The notes below the pieces were generated by a model that was not told where the DNA came from, did not search any database, and was given only the letters and a program-made list of their open reading frames with translations. The position numbers and the translations under genes were made by a program. Positions 25,249 through 32,291 of a DNA stretch of 32,959 bases are shown piece by piece (the first letter of the stretch is position 1; each line of letters begins with the position of its first letter). Origin of the DNA: an uncultured Clostridia bacterium (GTDB taxonomy: Bacteria > Bacillota > Clostridia > Peptostreptococcales > Anaerovoracaceae); NCBI GenBank assembly GCA_938009115.1, contig CALLHZ010000039.1, positions 1 through 32,959 on the forward strand, in the 5' to 3' direction.

Positions 25249-25810
25249 AATCGCAGAAACGTTCCGGATGCAGCGCTTCAAAATAGCTGTTTTCCAGCGG
25301 GATCCAGCGGGATTGAAAGACTTGCAGCCCTTCGGGTCCCTCCCGGGAAAGGATGCGCCGTTCTTGCTCTCCGGACTCGACCGTCAGAAAAACAGAAATG
25401 CCGTACAAATGTCGCAGCGCCGCATGGAGACTGTAAGACCCTTCCACTACGGTGAGTGGAGCCCAGGGCGCGACGCGAACAGGTCCGTAATCCATGGCTT
25501 TGCAGTCAAAGGGACGGTATGTCAAGGGTTTTTCGAGTCCTCCTGCGCCCAGATAGGGGCCGACCTCCTCAAGAAACCGTTCATGATGGATGTTCTCTCC
25601 GGGTTGAGCATATCTGTCAGGCGTACGCAATTCCCGGGGCAGGAAAAAGTCATCCATGGGGATCACTCTGGCTCCAAACCGCTCCTGCAGGAGTCCGGCC
25701 AGCGTCGACTTGCCCGATGCGCAGGGTCCGTCGATGGCGAGGACAGCCACAGCGCTCTCTTGAAGGGTCTTTTCTATTGCCTTGTATAGATCTTCATCGT
25801 TTCTCTTCAT
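25238..25810 (-). CDS. Small P-loop uridine-kinase-like protein
   Basis: A 190-residue NMP/uridine-kinase-fold protein. Walker A is DGPCASGKST at about 27-36. MDDFFLP at 52-58 and the later VVEGSYSLH match the phosphate-acceptor and Mg-binding region of uridine kinases and related phosphotransferases. No C-terminal extension is present. The substrate is not clear; many such short proteins are annotated only as uridine kinase-like. Start ATG 25810 is the family-like N-terminus, although the only SD-like bases (GGAG) sit one base from it, closer than usual. The frame stays open far upstream (to 26461) but that part runs antisense to the YdbC-like gene and shows no homology. Confidence 0.8.
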   Translation of the reverse strand: MKRNDEDLYKAIEKTLQESAVAVLAIDGPCASGKSTLAGLLQERFGARVIPMDDFFLPRELRTPDRYAQPGENIHHERFLEEVGPYLGAGGLEKPLTYRPFDCKAMDYGPVRVAPWAPLTVVEGSYSLHAALRHLYGISVFLTVESGEQERRILSREGPEGLQVFQSRWIPLENSYFEALHPERFCDFIL

Positions 25811-25864
25811 GCTCCAATTGTAACACAAGTGATTTTCTTTGAGAATGGGTCCGGCGGCTATTGC

Positions 25865-25893
25865 TTGACATAAATTAACATATATTGTATAAT
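25865..25893 (+). promoter_or_regulatory. Perfect consensus promoter of the YdbC-like gene
   Basis: TTGACA (25865-25870), a 17-base spacer and TATAAT (25888-25893): both hexamers and the spacing match the sigma-A consensus exactly. The ATG of the gene is 43 bases downstream. Confidence 0.9.
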
Positions 25894-25936
25894 ATGTATC
25901 ATTCCGGCAGGAACGGGACTTGTGAAAGGAAGCAAC

Positions 25937-26275
25937 ATGAAAGGCAACGTGGTCGAAGTGATGGAAACCGCCAAGGCTTACAAAAAGAGCGGAGAGAATG
26001 GTAAATCCTCTTCGGCGGGGCAAAGCAGAGGCGAAGAGTTCACCTACGAAATCAAAGAACACATCGGCGTGCTCAAAACCAGTCCCGGAGGCTGGACCAA
26101 GGAACTGAACGTGGTCTCCTGGAATGGCAATCCGGAAAAATACGATCTTCGGGAATGGTCGGAGGACCATAAGAAAATGTCCAGAGGTGTTACACTTACC
26201 CTGCGGGAAGCCCGGACGATCTTTGAATGGTTTTCGGAAAGAGACCTGTCCGGCGCCGAAGCTGAAGAAGAGTAG
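25937..26275 (+). CDS. PC4/YdbC-family single-stranded DNA-binding protein
   Basis: A 112-residue protein whose middle (about 35-105) matches the YdbC branch of the PC4 transcription-coactivator fold: EIKEHIGVLKTSPGGWTKELN, then VVSWNGNPEKYDLREWSEDHKKMSRGVTLT. Family members are dimers that bind single-stranded DNA and are thought to act in transcription or repair. The N-terminal ~30 residues are polar and probably disordered; the C-terminus is acidic. I choose ATG 25937, preceded by AAAGGAAG, over a GTG five codons earlier. The gene has its own consensus promoter and a candidate terminator, so it is a single-gene, probably highly expressed unit. Confidence 0.88.
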   Translation: MKGNVVEVMETAKAYKKSGENGKSSSAGQSRGEEFTYEIKEHIGVLKTSPGGWTKELNVVSWNGNPEKYDLREWSEDHKKMSRGVTLTLREARTIFEWFSERDLSGAEAEEE

Positions 26276-26289
26276 AATACGCGCTAAAA

Positions 26290-26351
26290 TGAGCGGCTGG
26301 ACTGGACTGACCCCAAAAGGGCAGGCACAGGACGGCCGTTCATTTTTTTTT
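26290..26351 (+). terminator. Candidate terminator after the YdbC-like gene, overlapping the glycosylase gene end
   Basis: TGAGCGGC at 26290-26297 pairs with GCCGTTCA at 26335-26342 (one G-T pair). An inner CTGACCC/GGGCAG stem forms a long imperfect hairpin, and nine T follow (26343-26351). The T-run is also the coding sequence for the lysine tail of the minus-strand glycosylase. Confidence 0.55.
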
Positions 26352-26984
26352 GACTGAAGCCGCCGGATCGCTCCATTCGGGGAACTCCCCCGAAGCGATG
26401 GCCCACAGATACAGGCTGGCGACAGAACCCTTGGGTGAATATCGTTTGCGATACCGTTCAAAGCGCGGGCGGTCGATGGACCGGTGACGGTACAACATCC
26501 GCATTCCCCGCAGGATGGCCAGATCTCCGTAGCTGAGAACGTCGGGGCGCTGCATTGAAAAGATCATAAGCATTTCCGCGGTCCAAACGCCGATGCCCTT
26601 CAGGGAAGAGAGCTCTGCAATCACTTCGCTGTCGCTCTTTACCGCAAGTCCAAAGAGGTCGAATTCGCCCGAACAGATCTTGGCGGAGTTTTCCAGAATA
26701 TACGAAGCCTTTCGGAAAGAAATGCCGAAACGCTGGAGTTCTTCCGTAGACACACCGCAGATCTTTTCCGGTGTCAGCGTGCCGAAGTGCTCCTTGATGC
26801 GATTCCATACCGTGCGATGAGCTGCCGTGGAGATCTGCTGGCCGACAATGCTGTTGACAAGAGATTCATAAAGATCGTCCTGGACCGGCCGCTGTATGGG
26901 GCCGATCCTGTCGATGGCCTTCGCCAGTCTGGCGTCCTTTTTCTTTAGATAGTCGATATCATCTTGATCGTATTGAAAATACAA
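26340..26984 (-). CDS. DNA-3-methyladenine glycosylase II-like (HhH-GPD) repair enzyme
   Basis: A 214-residue AlkA-type base-excision glycosylase that removes alkylated bases from DNA. The helix-hairpin-helix LKGIGVWTAEML lies at 128-139, and the catalytic aspartate is D154 in SYGDLAIL. Upstream, the SIVGQQIS motif at 45-52 is typical of the superfamily. It lacks the N-terminal domain of E. coli AlkA, as many Firmicute members do. No FeS cysteine cluster is seen, which argues against EndoIII or MutY. The start is TTG 26984, chosen because GAGGT lies six bases upstream (26991-26995 on the minus strand). The C-terminus ends in three lysines encoded by the T-run of the terminator on the other strand. 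Confidence 0.9.
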   Translation of the reverse strand: MYFQYDQDDIDYLKKKDARLAKAIDRIGPIQRPVQDDLYESLVNSIVGQQISTAAHRTVWNRIKEHFGTLTPEKICGVSTEELQRFGISFRKASYILENSAKICSGEFDLFGLAVKSDSEVIAELSSLKGIGVWTAEMLMIFSMQRPDVLSYGDLAILRGMRMLYRHRSIDRPRFERYRKRYSPKGSVASLYLWAIASGEFPEWSDPAASVKKK

Positions 26985-27054
26985 TTTGTTACCTCGCTGT
27001 CGGATTCATGTGATACAATTATACCACATCCTGCAGAAAGAACAGGAGGATATA

Positions 27055-28593
27055 ATGAAGATCACGATCAAAACCAGTCCCAAAGCCCAGGGCAGCAGCA
27101 TTGCGGTTGAACCCGGCACAACCATCGCCGAGCTGGCTTGCCGGTATCGGGACGGCCTCCCTTACGATATCGTCGCCGCAAGGCTGAACAATCATGTGGT
27201 AGGGCTGGACACGCGTCTTTACAGCGACGGCGAAGTTACTTTTCTGGATCTGCGGGATCCTTCGGGAAACCAGGCTTACCAAAACAGCGTAGTCGAGCTG
27301 TATCTGGAAGCCGTCAGACGGGAGTTTCCAAAGGCCTCCGTGGTGATTGCCCATTCCCTGAACCGGGGGATCTTCACAAAAATAACCGGGATCCGCACAC
27401 CCGGACCCGGCGATGTGGCCCGTATCGAAGAAGCGATGGACCGGCTGTCAAAAGAAGACATTCCGTTCTTCAATATCAATCCGGATCTCCAGTTGGTGGT
27501 TCCCAGCACCGGATATGTCCGGGAGTTCGATTTAAAAAAATGCCGCAACGGTATCATCATCAGGATCCCCGAAGCCGCTTACCCCCAGGGACTTCCTCCG
27601 TACCGGGACGACAGAAAGCTTCATAAAGCGTTTCAGGAGCAGGAAAAATGGAACGATATGCTGGGCATCCGATACATGGATGACTTGAACGAAAGGATAC
27701 GAAAAGGAGAGATCAACGAGATCATACAGATTTCCGAGGCGCTTCACGAAAAAAGCATCGCGGGGATCGCCGACCAGATCGTTCGGGATCAAAAGAGGAT
27801 CGTTCTCATCGCGGGCCCTTCCTCTTCCGGAAAAACCACCTTCGCTCACAGGCTTTGCACACAGCTTTGGGTCAACGGCCATAAGCCGATCTATCTGGGG
27901 ACAGACGATTATTACCTGGAACGGGAATTGGTACCTGCACAAGCTGACGGCACCAAGAATTTTGAGAATTTGGATTCGCTGGACGTGGACCTGTTCAACC
28001 GGCACATGAACGCTTTGCTGGCAGGGGAGACTGTAGATATCCCCCGGTTTGACTTTTCGACCGGAAAGAAGGTCTTTGGCCGCCGCATCATGAAAGCGCT
28101 GCCGGATCAACCCATCGTCATCGAAGGGATCCACGGACTGAACGATGCGCTTACCGGGCAGATCCCCGCGGCGCAGAAGTTCAAGATCTATATCAGCCCG
28201 CTCACCATGGTCCGCATCGACAACCACAACCGGATCCCTCTCACCGATGTGCGAAAGATACGGCGGATCATCCGGGACGCGGCAAAACGGGGTTGGGATG
28301 CCCGCCAGACCATCGATGCCTGGCCCAAGGTGAGAGCCGGTGAAGATGTGAATATTTTTCCTTACAGCGATCAGGCCGACGCCATTTTCAATTCGGTCCA
28401 CGTCTATGAGATGGCTGCCCTGAAAAAATACGCCAGGCCCTTGCTGGAAGAGATCGGGGAAGAGGAAGAGTCCTATACTGAAGCCCGCCGGCTCTTGCGC
28501 TTGCTGGGGTTTGTGGACGAACTGAAGGACGATTCCGTTATCGTGAACAATTCGATCATTCGGGAATTTATCGGCGGAAGCGTCATCGCCTAG
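27055..28593 (+). CDS. Nucleoside (uridine) kinase-like protein with N-terminal TGS domain
   Basis: A 512-residue protein with a TGS-like domain at about 1-65, a threonyl-tRNA-synthetase-like second domain (about 70-190, including FPKASVVIAHSLNRGIF), and a uridine-kinase P-loop domain from about 240. Walker A is GPSSSGKT at 254-261. The acceptor region has GTDDYYLERELVP, and IVIEGIHGLND follows. This architecture is common in Clostridia and is usually annotated as nucleoside kinase. Start ATG 27055 has AGGAGGA at 27044-27050. It is 11 bases ahead of psuK and so probably leads a nucleoside-salvage operon. The role of the TGS part is unknown. Confidence 0.9.
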   Translation: MKITIKTSPKAQGSSIAVEPGTTIAELACRYRDGLPYDIVAARLNNHVVGLDTRLYSDGEVTFLDLRDPSGNQAYQNSVVELYLEAVRREFPKASVVIAHSLNRGIFTKITGIRTPGPGDVARIEEAMDRLSKEDIPFFNINPDLQLVVPSTGYVREFDLKKCRNGIIIRIPEAAYPQGLPPYRDDRKLHKAFQEQEKWNDMLGIRYMDDLNERIRKGEINEIIQISEALHEKSIAGIADQIVRDQKRIVLIAGPSSSGKTTFAHRLCTQLWVNGHKPIYLGTDDYYLERELVPAQADGTKNFENLDSLDVDLFNRHMNALLAGETVDIPRFDFSTGKKVFGRRIMKALPDQPIVIEGIHGLNDALTGQIPAAQKFKIYISPLTMVRIDNHNRIPLTDVRKIRRIIRDAAKRGWDARQTIDAWPKVRAGEDVNIFPYSDQADAIFNSVHVYEMAALKKYARPLLEEIGEEEESYTEARRLLRLLGFVDELKDDSVIVNNSIIREFIGGSVIA

Positions 28594-28604
28594 GAGCGCG
28601 CAAC

Positions 28605-29510
28605 ATGGAACACATCGGCGTCATCGGCGGTCTTGCGGTAGATCTGGAAGGCCGGCCGCACAAAAAGCTCATTCCGGCGGATTCCAATCCGGGAACTGTA
28701 AAGGTTTCCTGGGGCGGCGTGGGCCGCAATATCGCTGAGAACCTTTACCGAATGGGCGGGAACAAAGTATCCTTCTTTTCTGCGGTGGGAACGGATGTGT
28801 TCGGCAGTGACGCAGCGGCCTCTTTGCAGGAACTGGGCTTGGACGTAAACGGAATTCTCGCCTTGCCAGCCTGCCGTACGGCCACCTATCTGTCGATCCT
28901 GGATGAAAACGGCGAAATGGTCCTGGCTCTGTCGGATATGGAAGTGTTGGAACGCATAACGCCGGAACATGTCGAAGCTTTTGCCCCGTTGCTGGACAGA
29001 ACGTCTTTGATCGTCCTGGACGCGAACCTCTCCGAGGAGACACTGGCATGCTGCGGACGCGTTTTTTCGGAAAGGCGGATTTTTATCGACCCGGTCTCTG
29101 TGGAAAAAGCCCGGCGGATCCGCCCGGTCCTGCCGTTCTGCCATGCCCTGAAGCCCAACCTTTTCGAGGCCGAGGCCCTGACGGGGATCTCGATCCAAAA
29201 CGAGGGGGATTTGGAAGAGGCGGGTGGCTGTCTGCTGGATCTGGGCGTAAAGATGGTTTTTATTTCTCTTGGAAAGAATGGCGTGTTCTATATGGATCGC
29301 CTGTCCCGGGGCCGTCTGCCTGCGCCGGAGATCACGCATCCGGCCAGTGTCACCGGGGCCGGAGACGCCATGTCCGCTGCCATCGCCGACGGTATTGCCA
29401 GGGATTCGGATATCCTGCGGATCGCCGGCAATGCCCTTCGGGCAGCCAATATCACCTTGCAGTCAAAGGAGCCCGTCAATCCCGATCTGGGGACGTTGTG
29501 GGCTCGCTGA
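28605..29510 (+). CDS. psuK: Pseudouridine kinase, PfkB carbohydrate kinase family
   Basis: A 301-residue ribokinase-like protein. It opens with IGVIGGLAVDLEG and carries the first PfkB signature around GGVGRNIAENLYRMG and the second with the catalytic aspartate in TGAGDAMSAAI. Next to psuG, the likely substrate is pseudouridine, phosphorylated to pseudouridine 5'-phosphate. AGGAGC precedes the ATG. It lies 11 bases after the TGS-domain kinase and 16 bases before psuG, an operon. The kinase family alone would not fix the substrate; the assignment rests on the adjacent glycosidase. Confidence 0.88.
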   Translation: MEHIGVIGGLAVDLEGRPHKKLIPADSNPGTVKVSWGGVGRNIAENLYRMGGNKVSFFSAVGTDVFGSDAAASLQELGLDVNGILALPACRTATYLSILDENGEMVLALSDMEVLERITPEHVEAFAPLLDRTSLIVLDANLSEETLACCGRVFSERRIFIDPVSVEKARRIRPVLPFCHALKPNLFEAEALTGISIQNEGDLEEAGGCLLDLGVKMVFISLGKNGVFYMDRLSRGRLPAPEITHPASVTGAGDAMSAAIADGIARDSDILRIAGNALRAANITLQSKEPVNPDLGTLWAR

Positions 29511-29526
29511 AGGAGTTGTGAATCAT

Positions 29527-30441
29527 ATGAATGCATATATGGATGTAATGCCCGAGGTTCGCAAAGCGCTGGAAAAAGGCGATCCCGTGGTAGCCCTGGA
29601 AACTACCATCATTTCCCACGGGATGCCTTACCCGGCCAATGTGGAAACAGCGCTGGCCGTGGAGGATGCGGTTCGCCGCGGCGGCGCAGTCCCTGCGACC
29701 ATCGCTGTGATCGGCGGCCGCATCAAGGTCGGCATCGACCGGGATCAGATCGAATATCTGGCAACGGCCAAAGGTGTCAGAAAAGTGAGCCGCAGAGATC
29801 TTCCGGCGGTGATCGCCATGGGTGCCGACGGAGCGACCACCGTGGCCGGCACCATGATCATCGCCGCCATGGCCGGGATCCCGGTTTTTGTTACCGGAGG
29901 CGTGGGCGGTGTCCATCGCGGCGCGGGAGAAAGCTTCGATATCTCCGCTGATCTGGAAGAACTGAAACAGACCGATGTGACCGTGGTCTGCGCCGGATGC
30001 AAGAGTCTTCTTGATATTCCCGCCACGCTGGAATATCTGGAAACCGGCGGCGTTCCTGTCGTCGTTTGGAATTCCGATTCCTTTCCTGCCTTTTACAGCG
30101 CCGTCAGCGGCAGTCCTGCGCCGCTGCGGCTGGACACACCCGAATCGGTAGCGGCTCTGATCGCAAGAAAGCGGGCGTTGGATCTGGCAGGCGGGATCCT
30201 TGTGGCCTGTCCCATTCCACAAAAGGATGAGATACCCTATGATGAAATCGACCGGATCATCGTGAGTGCGCTGGAGGAAAGCGTCCGGGACGGGATCTCC
30301 GGCAGCCGGGTGACTCCTTATGTCCTGCAGAAAATCGTGGACCTTTCGGAAGGGCGGGCGCTGCGGGCTAATCAGGCCCTGGTGCTGAACAATGCGCGGA
30401 TCGGCACCGCTGTCGCAGTAGCTTTGTCACGGAATAAATGA
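29527..30441 (+). CDS. psuG: Pseudouridine-5'-phosphate glycosidase
   Basis: A 304-residue enzyme that splits pseudouridine 5'-phosphate into uracil and ribose 5-phosphate (the reverse C-glycosidic bond reaction). The family is easily recognised: VVALETTIISHGMPYP, IAVIGGRIKVGI, GADGATTVAGTM, VFVTGGVGGVHRGA, VWNSDSFPAFY, and a C-terminal ALVLNNARIGTAVA. I start at ATG 29527; AGGAG at 29511-29515 is 11 bases away, slightly long, and a GTG at 29518 would be too close. A longer frame starting at 29269 lies inside psuK. With psuK it completes breakdown of pseudouridine from RNA turnover. Confidence 0.95.
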   Translation: MNAYMDVMPEVRKALEKGDPVVALETTIISHGMPYPANVETALAVEDAVRRGGAVPATIAVIGGRIKVGIDRDQIEYLATAKGVRKVSRRDLPAVIAMGADGATTVAGTMIIAAMAGIPVFVTGGVGGVHRGAGESFDISADLEELKQTDVTVVCAGCKSLLDIPATLEYLETGGVPVVVWNSDSFPAFYSAVSGSPAPLRLDTPESVAALIARKRALDLAGGILVACPIPQKDEIPYDEIDRIIVSALEESVRDGISGSRVTPYVLQKIVDLSEGRALRANQALVLNNARIGTAVAVALSRNK

Positions 30442-30449
30442 TTACCCCC

Positions 30450-30498
30450 TTGCAATCGGTTTCTTGGTGTGTTACCCTAATAACAGGAATTGTTATTA
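30450..30498 (+). promoter_or_regulatory. Promoter and perfect palindromic operator of the perR operon
   Basis: TTGCAA (30450-30455) and a weak TACCCT (30473-30478) are separated by 17 bases. Overlapping the latter is a perfect inverted repeat, TAATAACA - 5 bases - TGTTATTA (30478-30498). An 8-5-8 AT-rich palindrome at this position resembles Fur/PerR-family operators, suggesting autoregulation. Confidence 0.65.
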
Positions 30499-30514
30499 CT
30501 TAACAGGAGGATCG

Positions 30515-30928
30515 ATGCGATATTCCAAGCAGCGGGAACTGATCATGGATGCGGTGATCGAAAACGGCACTCATCCCACAGCGGATCAGGTTTACAAGTC
30601 TGTAAGACAGGATCACCCCAACATCAGTCTGGGCACTGTGTACCGGAACCTGAACCAGCTGGCCGAGGCGGGCGAGCTTCTCCGCATCCCGATTTACGGG
30701 AGCAAGGACCGTTTTGACCATAATACCCATGAGCATTTTCATCTTCAGTGCACCTCCTGCGGAGCCTTTATGGATATGCCGGAAGAGGTGTCCGGAGATA
30801 TCCTTCGGCTGTTGAACCGCATTCGGAGACGGACCGGCATGATGGTCCCTCCCGAGAGCATGCAGTTCCAAGGGGTCTGTCACGCGTGTGCAGCAGAGCA
30901 GAAGAAAGTTACAGTTGAGGAACACTGA
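30515..30928 (+). CDS. perR: Peroxide-responsive repressor PerR (Fur family)
   Basis: A 137-residue Fur-family regulator. Aligned by spacing to B. subtilis PerR, all five regulatory-metal ligands are present: H20, D68, H74, H76 and D87 (PerR H37, D85, H91, H93, D104). The aspartate at 87 is the PerR-type choice where Fur has glutamate. Structural zinc cysteines are C79, C82, C122 and C125. The N-terminus is 17 residues shorter than in B. subtilis. ATG 30515 has AGGAGG four bases upstream; an upstream in-frame extension runs through the operator and is not used. It leads an operon with rubrerythrin and superoxide reductase, as expected for a peroxide sensor in an anaerobe. Confidence 0.92.
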   Translation: MRYSKQRELIMDAVIENGTHPTADQVYKSVRQDHPNISLGTVYRNLNQLAEAGELLRIPIYGSKDRFDHNTHEHFHLQCTSCGAFMDMPEEVSGDILRLLNRIRRRTGMMVPPESMQFQGVCHACAAEQKKVTVEEH

Positions 30929-30945
30929 CACAGGAGGAGGATCAA

Positions 30946-31485
30946 GTGAAAGAGTTAAAAGGAACGAAAACCCTGGAGAATCTGATGGCGGCTTTTGCCG
31001 GAGAGTCACAGGCCAGAAACAAGTATAATTATTACGCGTCCAAAGCCAGATCGGAAGGCTACAATCAGATCGGCGATCTGTTCGACGAAACGGCGCTCAA
31101 CGAAAAAGAACATGCAAAGCTTTGGTTCAAGCTTGCTCACGGGATCGGCACCACCGAGGAAAATCTGCTGGACGCAGCCGAGGGTGAAAATTACGAATGG
31201 ACCAGCATGTATAAAGAAATGGCGGAAACCGCAAGGGCGGAGGGCTTTCCCGAGATCGCCGAAAAAATGGAAGGCGTTGCGGGCGTGGAGCGCGAACATG
31301 AGAAGCGCTATCAGATCCTGGCCGCCAATATCAAGAATGGAAAGGTATTCAAGAAGGATACAGAAGTCGTATGGCAATGCACGAACTGCGGACACATTTA
31401 CAGTGGGAAAGAAGCGTTGGAGATCTGCCCCGTCTGCGATCATCCGCTCAAGCATATGATGGTCAGAAACGAAACCTATAAGTAA
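30946..31485 (+). CDS. rbr: Rubrerythrin
   Basis: A 179-residue peroxidase that reduces hydrogen peroxide in anaerobes. The N-terminal four-helix di-iron domain shows E20 (AGESQARNKY), the ExxH pair E53/H56, and a second ligand set in GVEREHEKRY. The C-terminal rubredoxin domain binds iron through C145, C148, C161 and C164 (CTNC, CPVC). Length is normal. The start is GTG 30946, with an AGGAGGAG ribosome site. It is 17 bases after perR and 31 bases before superoxide reductase. Confidence 0.97.
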   Translation: MKELKGTKTLENLMAAFAGESQARNKYNYYASKARSEGYNQIGDLFDETALNEKEHAKLWFKLAHGIGTTEENLLDAAEGENYEWTSMYKEMAETARAEGFPEIAEKMEGVAGVEREHEKRYQILAANIKNGKVFKKDTEVVWQCTNCGHIYSGKEALEICPVCDHPLKHMMVRNETYK

Positions 31486-31516
31486 TCCGTCGTCACAGAA
31501 CAGGAAGGAGAACACC

Positions 31517-31891
31517 ATGGAACAGAAATTTTACAGATGCAGCATTTGCGGGAACATTATCACTCACTTGAACGACAGCGGTATCCGTGTTGTTTGTTGC
31601 GGCCAGGAAATGGATGAGCTGATTCCCGGCGCCGTCGACGCGGCCACGGAAAAGCACGTTCCCGTCGTGACCAAGGACGGAAGCAAAGTTGTCGTCAAGG
31701 TCGGAAGCGTGGATCATCCCATGACGCCGGAGCATTATATCGAGTGGATCTGCATGGTCACGAAGGAAGGCTGCGAAGTCAAGTACCTTACGCCCAACGA
31801 CGCGCCAATGGCAGAGTTTATGCTCAGCGGCTCGGATGAGGTCAAAGTAGTCTACGAGTACTGCAATCTTCACGGGCTCTGGAAGGCATAA
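31517..31891 (+). CDS. dfx: Superoxide reductase (desulfoferrodoxin)
   Basis: A 124-residue two-iron superoxide reductase. Center I (desulforedoxin type) cysteines are C8, C11, C27 and C28. Catalytic center II ligands are H47, H67, H73, C116 and H119, with a lysine just before H47 (EKH) as in active enzymes. Spacing matches Desulfovibrio desulforedoxin-type proteins closely. It reduces superoxide to hydrogen peroxide without making oxygen; rubrerythrin next door removes the peroxide. AAGGAG precedes the ATG. It is the last gene of the perR operon. Confidence 0.97.
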   Translation: MEQKFYRCSICGNIITHLNDSGIRVVCCGQEMDELIPGAVDAATEKHVPVVTKDGSKVVVKVGSVDHPMTPEHYIEWICMVTKEGCEVKYLTPNDAPMAEFMLSGSDEVKVVYEYCNLHGLWKA

Positions 31892-31896
31892 AGTCC

Positions 31897-31924
31897 TTGA
31901 CAGGGATCGCACCCGTGCTATAAT
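31897..31924 (+). promoter_or_regulatory. Promoter of the trpX T-box transcript
   Basis: TTGACA (31897-31902), a 16-base spacer and TATAAT (31919-31924), both perfect hexamers. Transcription would begin just before the T-box stem I at about 31930. Confidence 0.88.
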
Positions 31925-31929
31925 ACTCA

Positions 31930-32216
31930 CAACAACGAAATGAAACGAAACCGTTGACGAAGACGAGTACGCTGCAACTGCAAGCTTTCAGAGAGTTCCG
32001 GAGGGTGTGATCGGAGCAGGGCGCGGCAGCTGAATGGACTTTTGAGGGCGGCTTGAAAGAAGGAAACTTCGAGTAGATGCCGACGGGAACCCACCCGTTA
32101 TCCATCGGGGCGCGTATGATGGTACGCGTAAGCGAGTGGACGGTTATCGTCAATTCGGGTGGTATCGCAGAAGCAATCGCTTTTGTCCCGTAACAGGGAC
32201 AAAAGCGATTTTTTTT
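31930..32216 (+). promoter_or_regulatory. Tryptophan T-box riboswitch with intrinsic terminator
   Basis: A tRNA-sensing leader of about 290 bases. Stem I has an AGAGA element near 31990 and a GGTG-containing distal loop near 32004. The specifier is TGG (Trp codon) at 32035-32037, in the normal context GAA-TGG-A. A conserved ACCCGTTATC segment lies near 32094. The T-box core GGGTGGTATCGC begins at 32157; its TGGT bulge (32160-32163) would pair with the tRNA 3' end. The terminator stem is 32175-32189 with 32196-32210, 15 perfect pairs, then T at 32211-32216. Uncharged tRNA-Trp would stabilise the antiterminator and switch on trpX. Confidence 0.93.
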
Positions 32217-32291
32217 ACAAACGCTTTTCCGGCAAAGGAGCGTCCATCTGCCACGATCCAATTTTTGAACGACCCAAACGGAGGAATCGAA

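Noticed and set aside
25811..26461. Upstream extension of the minus-strand kinase frame to 26461
   Set aside because: The extension runs antisense to the YdbC-like gene and through its consensus promoter; recognisable kinase sequence begins only after the ATG at 25810.
29269..29526. Longer start for psuG
   Set aside because: The extra codons overlap psuK in another frame and lack homology; PsuG proteins begin near the chosen ATG.
32236..32250. Small leader peptide after the T-box terminator (AAAGGAG at about 32236)
   Set aside because: No start codon at suitable spacing opens a plausible frame; the real ribosome site is GGAGG at 32280.
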